This document shows positions 59,878 through 64,000 of a DNA stretch of 64,000 nt, one piece after another. The first letter of the stretch is position 1, and the number at the start of each line of letters is the position of its first letter. This DNA is from Gentiana macrophylla (taxonomy: Eukaryota > Streptophyta > Magnoliopsida > Gentianales > Gentianaceae), in the NCBI GenBank assembly GCA_026214975.1, contig JAOBSW010001190.1, forward strand, positions 1 through 64,000, in the 5' to 3' direction. The notes below the pieces were generated by a model. That model worked only from the letters and a program-made list of their open reading frames with translations, did no database searches and had not been told where the DNA came from. The position numbers and the translations under genes are program-made.

Positions 59878-61330
59878 AAAGACAAGTAATATATTTTATT
59901 AACTTATTTATTTATTTCCTGAAAGAAAAACCTTATTTATTAGTTGATAAACAAAATCTTTAATATAATAGGACATGTCTAAGTTTGTGTCCATAGCCAT
60001 CCTTCATTTTGTATAGTTGATTGGATTCACTTATGTATTTTTTGGGTGCTTCTTATTTTTCTTCTTCTTTTAGGTGCATTTACTTTTTCCTTATTTTACT
60101 TGAGTTCGCGGATCAGTCTATCACCAACTTTTTGGCATTTCCGTCAAAGATAAATGACAAATATTATGGTGGTAATGACTTTCAAACTCATTCTTGAATT
60201 CAATAGTTGAAAATTAACACACATACTTACAATCATCCATGTGATGACATGTGTTAATTGAGTTTGGTGGTCATTGACAAATATAGTTTGACACTTGCAG
60301 GTTTCAATATACTTTCAATTTGCTTGCACTCTGTTTCTTATATGATTTCAACAATATTTTTGCACTTTTGCCTCTTTTATTAAACATGTCATTCTTCCTC
60401 TCTTTCAGATTATTATGGTTTCAAAGCAAACAAATACCACCTACTTGTATGATTATGTTTTTGTTTCTAGTAAGTGGCCTTTTAATATTTTTGTATATGC
60501 TTTCATATATTTTTAGAATTGGTGTAATCGTTTGTTATTTTACGGAGAAGTATATGTTGGCAATTACCGATGAATCCTTTTTTTAGAATACATGTTTTAT
60601 TAGATGTCTTTTTGTCTTATGTCAATGGGATTGTCACATTTGAATGTATTTCAATAAGTATATGGATATTGTAAAGTTGCTTCAGCGGTGAAATGTTAAG
60701 GACGTTCAAATTGCATCAAATTGTTGTGTTGTGGAATTTTGAGTTTGGGATGCTTTAAAAGTATGTTGCAACTAAATTAATGTGCAAGGTGATTTTCATT
60801 TATGGTTCTTTTGTTATTCTTGTTTTGATGTTTGAATGTCTGGCCATATTATGTGCAATCTTTGCTCAAATGTTAAGCTCACTTTAAGTTTTTTCTAATT
60901 ATTTATTAGATTACTTGTTTATTTATATTTTATAAAATAACTTTTTCTTGATACAAAAAAAACCTTGCTTATGATATTTGTTGTCATGAACAATGGTTTG
61001 TTTTCCTCTCGTGGATGCAGGATGAAGCAACAAAGAGGAAGAAGAAACGGAAGGATTGCAAATAAAAGGTAAAATATACAAGCATATAATATATGTTACT
61101 ATACTTATAAATAGTTATACAACTTTTCATACCATTCAATTTACTTTTTGCAGGACATTTCATGATATGGAGATTATTGGAAATTATTGAGATTGGATGC
61201 TTGTTCTTTTTCCGGAGGAAAATAGTTGCAAATTGAACGCATTAAATAAGAGCATCTAAACATCGTTATCGTTTTTCTAGATAAGTACAACTTATTGTTG
61301 GATTGAATGTTTGGATAACAATTATTCTTT
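58590..61330 (+). pseudogene. Gene-like remnant with splice signals near the right end of CACTA G
   Basis: A possible first, largely non-coding exon (58590-58916) ends at a strong donor GTAAGT (58917). Near the other side are an acceptor at 61018-61020 (gatgcag), a short exon 61021-61068 encoding a Lys/Arg-rich tail (DEATKRKKKRKDCK, then stop), a donor at 61069, and an acceptor at 61151-61153 before a last non-coding exon. Between them is AT-rich, intron-like sequence with an AT microsatellite. It could be the 3' end of the CACTA's own second gene or a captured host gene. No domain is recognised. Confidence 0.3.
59806..59874. repeat. AT dinucleotide microsatellite
   Basis: About 34 AT units without interruption; ORFs across it on both strands are artefacts. 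Confidence 0.95.
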
Positions 61331-61439
61331 GGTGTTTAGTTATCACTTCTTTCAACATCAACCGTAACCTTTATGTTCACTATTTTTAATAATTTCATTT
61401 CCCCTGTGTCTTTGATTACCAATATATATGAATGTCAGG

Positions 61440-62085
61440 TAAGAATACTAGTACGTCATTCATATATTAAAAAATTGACATAAACATGGTCATTAATTCG
61501 ATTACTACAGTAAAGTGCATAAAAAACGGTTATTATTTTTCGAAAAATATACCATGTGTCACAAAATCGCCATTAAAACAGAACCAACATTTTCTATATG
61601 TGCCACACAATTGTCGTGAGATTCACCGCAATAAAAACAAGTGTCGGTAAATTATCATTTGAAAAAATACATCAAATGAACAAATGCCATTATAGTGCCA
61701 CAAATATGTGTCAATCTAAATGAAAAGTGTTGGCAAATTTGCCACAAACAACATGCGGCAATCAAAATAAGTGTCATTAAATTGCCACAAAGTTATGTCC
61801 GTCACATTAACCAAGTGCCAGAAAAACCGCCGTAAAAATAACCGACACATTTGAAATGTGTCAGCAAAGTGCCACAAATAAAACATGTGTCACTTCTACT
61901 ATGTGCCATATAATTGCCATATGACTTCCGACGGAACAACAAATTGCTGCAAAACATTGCGACGCCTTGATATTGGCGACACTTAAATAACCACCGGTTA
62001 ATGTGCCGGGATTGTGTTTTACGACACTTATTTTCGATTTCCCGGCATTTATTTTGAGCCGCAAAAGGCCTATTTTGTTGTAGTA
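61440..62085 (-). repeat. CACTA G right terminal inverted repeat and subterminal repeats
   Basis: Dense 'tgtcg', 'ttgcca', 'gtgccac' and 'gccg' words in both orientations from about 61550, ending with the inverted terminal sequence GGCCTATTTTGTTGTAGTA. Confidence 0.7.
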
Positions 62086-62785
62086 ACTTTATAAATTAGC
62101 TCCTCGTTCACTATGGCTCGTGAAAAATAGATTTCAGGTGAAACAACTAACTTATCAAACATATGATATATAGCTTAGATGACTATAAAAATAACGAACA
62201 TTGAATTGAATTGCCTACTCGGGACAAAACAAAAACAAAAATGTCGAATTTTTTTGAAAAATCTAGCTCATTTTGCATAGAAACATAACGAGTTAAGCGA
62301 ATGTGTGGATACATATCAAATCATTCCCCTCCCCCACACTTAAAGATCAACATGTCCTCATGTTGTGCAGAAAGTAAATAGAGAAAGAACTTAGCTGATT
62401 TTAACAGATACTCGAATCGTCGGTCAGGCCGGAGCCTACATAGTGACACTTAGAACTCGGAACCATACAATGTAGCTCGACAAAACCGCTAGAAATATAC
62501 CTGCACGACTTGACAAACACGGAAACATCTCGGGGAAAACGGGGAATTATACCAAAATGAAAAGAGATAGCAAAACCGAGTAATATCAAAAGATGAAACA
62601 CGAAACACAGGCACAAGTTGAAACAAAGTAGAAATGAAAGTACTGATGCCTTATGGCTTACATGATCCATCGAAAGAATAAATAGTAGCTAAATGAGAAA
62701 TTCAACGAATCACGTAATCAAAAGTAGCAAGAATATACAATCATTGTATCTAGGACAAATCAAAATCTAAAATGGGGAAATAATA
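62086..62785 (-). other. C 3' untranslated region (proximal part)
   Basis: Continues the region cut at 36983. It contains an internal polypurine tract at 62329-62343 (minus strand TAAGTGTGGGGGAGG). No supported ORF. Confidence 0.65.
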
Positions 62786-64000
62786 TCAGGGCTGCCCCGG
62801 TGCCGCAGAATCACCAGCCGGAGGTGCTCCACCCGCAGGAGAGTCAGGCTGCTCCTCACCAGTAGACGACTCAGACTCGTGCAGAACATCCGCAATGGCC
62901 TGCTCGATCTCATCAGAATAGATATAATCCATGGTGCTCGGATCGAAGATTCTGTCGTCCCTCGGCTTCCGGTCCTCACTGATGCACCGTAAAATGGTCA
63001 AGATGTTGTTCTGAGAAGTCCGAATATCCTCCATCCAGTTCCTGACACTGTCGGCCATACTCAACCTCATCCGGATTGAGGGAGATAAAGTAGGAAGGGA
63101 GGATGCTCTAGGCGGCGCTGATGAAGAACCGGGCTCCTGTGGTGCCCCGACTCGATCGTGTCGAAGACTTACCTTTCTCTCTGTATAGGCCTCGGGTTCT
63201 TCGGTTTATGATCCGCTCCATACTCAGGCACACGGCATCAAGACATAAAGCGTGAATCAAGTGAGGATAATCGAGGCAGCGTGTATAAATCTTACGATTG
63301 ATAGCCACCTCATCGTATAATGCTTGCCCCACATTCACATTCAGGCCAAATGTCAACGCATATAGCATGCCTAGGTCACCAATATGGAAATGTGTCAAGT
63401 TGTTCTTCGGCAACAACCGACTCTGAATGAACCTACACTGGACTTTCCAGTCCTCCGTCCAGGTAGTGGTGACTAACTCTTTCCGGTCTCCACACGGTCT
63501 CAACGTCCAAGCCACATCCGGGCAAACTCTCAGCCTCAACTCCTACAAAGGATCCTGGCCCGTACTCTGTCTATGAACAATTTCCTCCTTGTAGTCCCGA
63601 CCCTCAAAAGACGCCAACTTGTACTTCTGATTAATCACCTCCGACGTAAACGGAACTTCCCCCCCTCGAACCACAACTACTCCCGTCTCCAAGTCGGTTT
63701 CCGAGCAATTAGCATAAAATTCCCGAACTAGGGAGCCATTGACCGGGGTAGTCGGGATAGTCATCAAGGCCTCCCATTTTCGGTCCTTTAGCAATTTGAC
63801 GAACCCCGGATCGACCTTAGCCTCCAATGTAGCCCGCTCAATCAACATAGTCCTCGAGAAGTAATGTTTGGTATAGGCGTCGTGGGCCCTAGGGTTCACG
63901 AATCTACGAGGCATAGGCATAGGGGCTACGGTTTTCGCTTTCTTTCTAGGTTGTGCAGCCATAGTTTCCACCGGTTCCTCTTCCCGGGTAGCATCCCCAG
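62786..64000 (-). pseudogene. C env-position ORF with 'putative plant transposon protein' domain
   Basis: Minus-strand frame entering from beyond 64000. It may start at the ATG near 63962 (MAAQPRKKAK), but the frame is open upstream. A basic N-terminus is followed by the domain found in the third ORF of Athila-type elements, with WEALMTIPTTPVNGSLVREF, a VVVRGGEVPFTS segment and a later CRFIQSRLLPKNN stretch. One in-frame TAG at 63543-63545 separates two otherwise continuous parts (63543-63971 and 63108-63539). The C-terminal Glu/Ser/Pro-rich part (62786-63070) is in another frame. Function unknown; a membrane protein role is not supported by visible segments. Confidence 0.65.

Larger units (their letters stand above)
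36984..62085. mobile_element. CACTA (En/Spm-type) transposon G, ~25.1 kb with nested insertions
   Basis: The left end reads CACTACAACAAAATAGGCCT at 36984. The right end, reverse-complemented from 62085, reads TACTACAACAAAATAGGCCT, identical except for the first base. Both ends are followed by short subterminal repeats built on 'gtcg', 'tggca' and 'gccga' words (36990-37330 and 61550-62060). The flanking trinucleotides are att and act, so the target duplication is imperfect. No CACTA transposase domain is seen. Without the recognisable younger inserts, about 6-7 kb of core remains. It carries a pararetrovirus fragment, a Pack-MULE, a LINE, a tandem array, D and E. Confidence 0.75.
34632..64000 (-). 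mobile_element. Athila-type Ty3-gypsy element C, interrupted by CACTA G and cut by the window edge
   Basis: Minus-strand element. The 3' LTR is at 34632-36151. A polypurine tract and 3' untranslated region occupy 36152-36983. The 25.1-kb CACTA G (36984-62085) comes next. The untranslated region resumes at 62086, and the env-position ORF follows from 62786 to the window edge. Continuity across G is supported by matching the order of landmarks with element E: polypurine tract, twin motif, 'cacattcaaacctt' block, internal polypurine tract, ORF end. The 5' LTR, gag and pol would lie beyond 64000. It entered the 53-bp minisatellite. Confidence 0.8.

Noticed and set aside
36981..62088. Exact 3-bp target duplication for CACTA G
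   Set aside because: att versus act differ by one base and the right terminal base is also changed. The element call rests on the termini and host continuity instead.
1..64000. tRNA, rRNA or other structural RNA genes
   Set aside because: None recognised on either strand. tRNA-like words are only primer binding sites of the LTR elements.

Overview
This window looks like plant nuclear DNA, probably from a eudicot with a large, repeat-rich genome. It is AT-rich and I see no intact single-copy gene. Almost every kilobase can be assigned to transposable elements nested inside one another: Ty3-gypsy elements of Tekay-like and Athila-like type, a Ty1-copia element, a CACTA DNA transposon, a Mutator-like element carrying a host gene fragment, a LINE, and an integrated plant pararetrovirus fragment. 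The species cannot be named from the sequence.

Left part (1-34631). Positions 1-5085 hold an inverted, truncated copy of a non-autonomous LTR element (family A). Next come a decayed retropepsin-like/zinc-knuckle coding stretch (5451-6822) and an LTR on its 3' side (6823-~7513). A spliced, gag-like coding sequence on the + strand is broken into three pieces (7655-7866, 14946-15472, 24426-25239) by two insertions. One is copia element F (7867-14945, minus strand). The other is a full non-autonomous family A element (15473-24425) with a perfect 5-bp target duplication. A second non-autonomous element, B (25865-33924), follows. Beyond it lies a ~53-bp minisatellite (34267-34631).

Right part (34632-64000). 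An Athila-type element, C (minus strand), enters the minisatellite and runs past the window edge. Its 3' untranslated region is split by a ~25.1-kb CACTA element, G (36984-62085). Inside G are an endogenous pararetrovirus RT-RNase H fragment (38329-40350), a Pack-MULE-like element with pieces of a sugar transporter gene (about 40421-42240), a LINE 3' fragment (42572-45430) split by a solo Athila-type LTR, D (43550-45112), and a ~350-bp tandem repeat (45438-58310). That repeat is split by a full-length Athila-type element, E (46988-58113), with perfect GTATT target duplications. Gene-like remnants with splice signals and the right CACTA end close the structure. The env-position ORF of C follows at 62786-64000.

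The order of events can be read from who interrupts whom. The gag-like sequence and minisatellite are oldest. F, A2, B and C then entered. G entered C. The virus, MULE, LINE and tandem repeat sit in G, and D and E are later still. No element in the window looks able to move by itself: each coding region is broken, or the interior is non-coding. The LTR pairs differ largely by one-base indels, so some frameshifts may be sequencing errors rather than decay. The most useful observations are palindrome arrays just upstream of the TATA boxes in Athila LTRs, a second internal polypurine tract shared by two Athila elements, the sugar-transporter Pack-MULE, and the pararetrovirus fragment.
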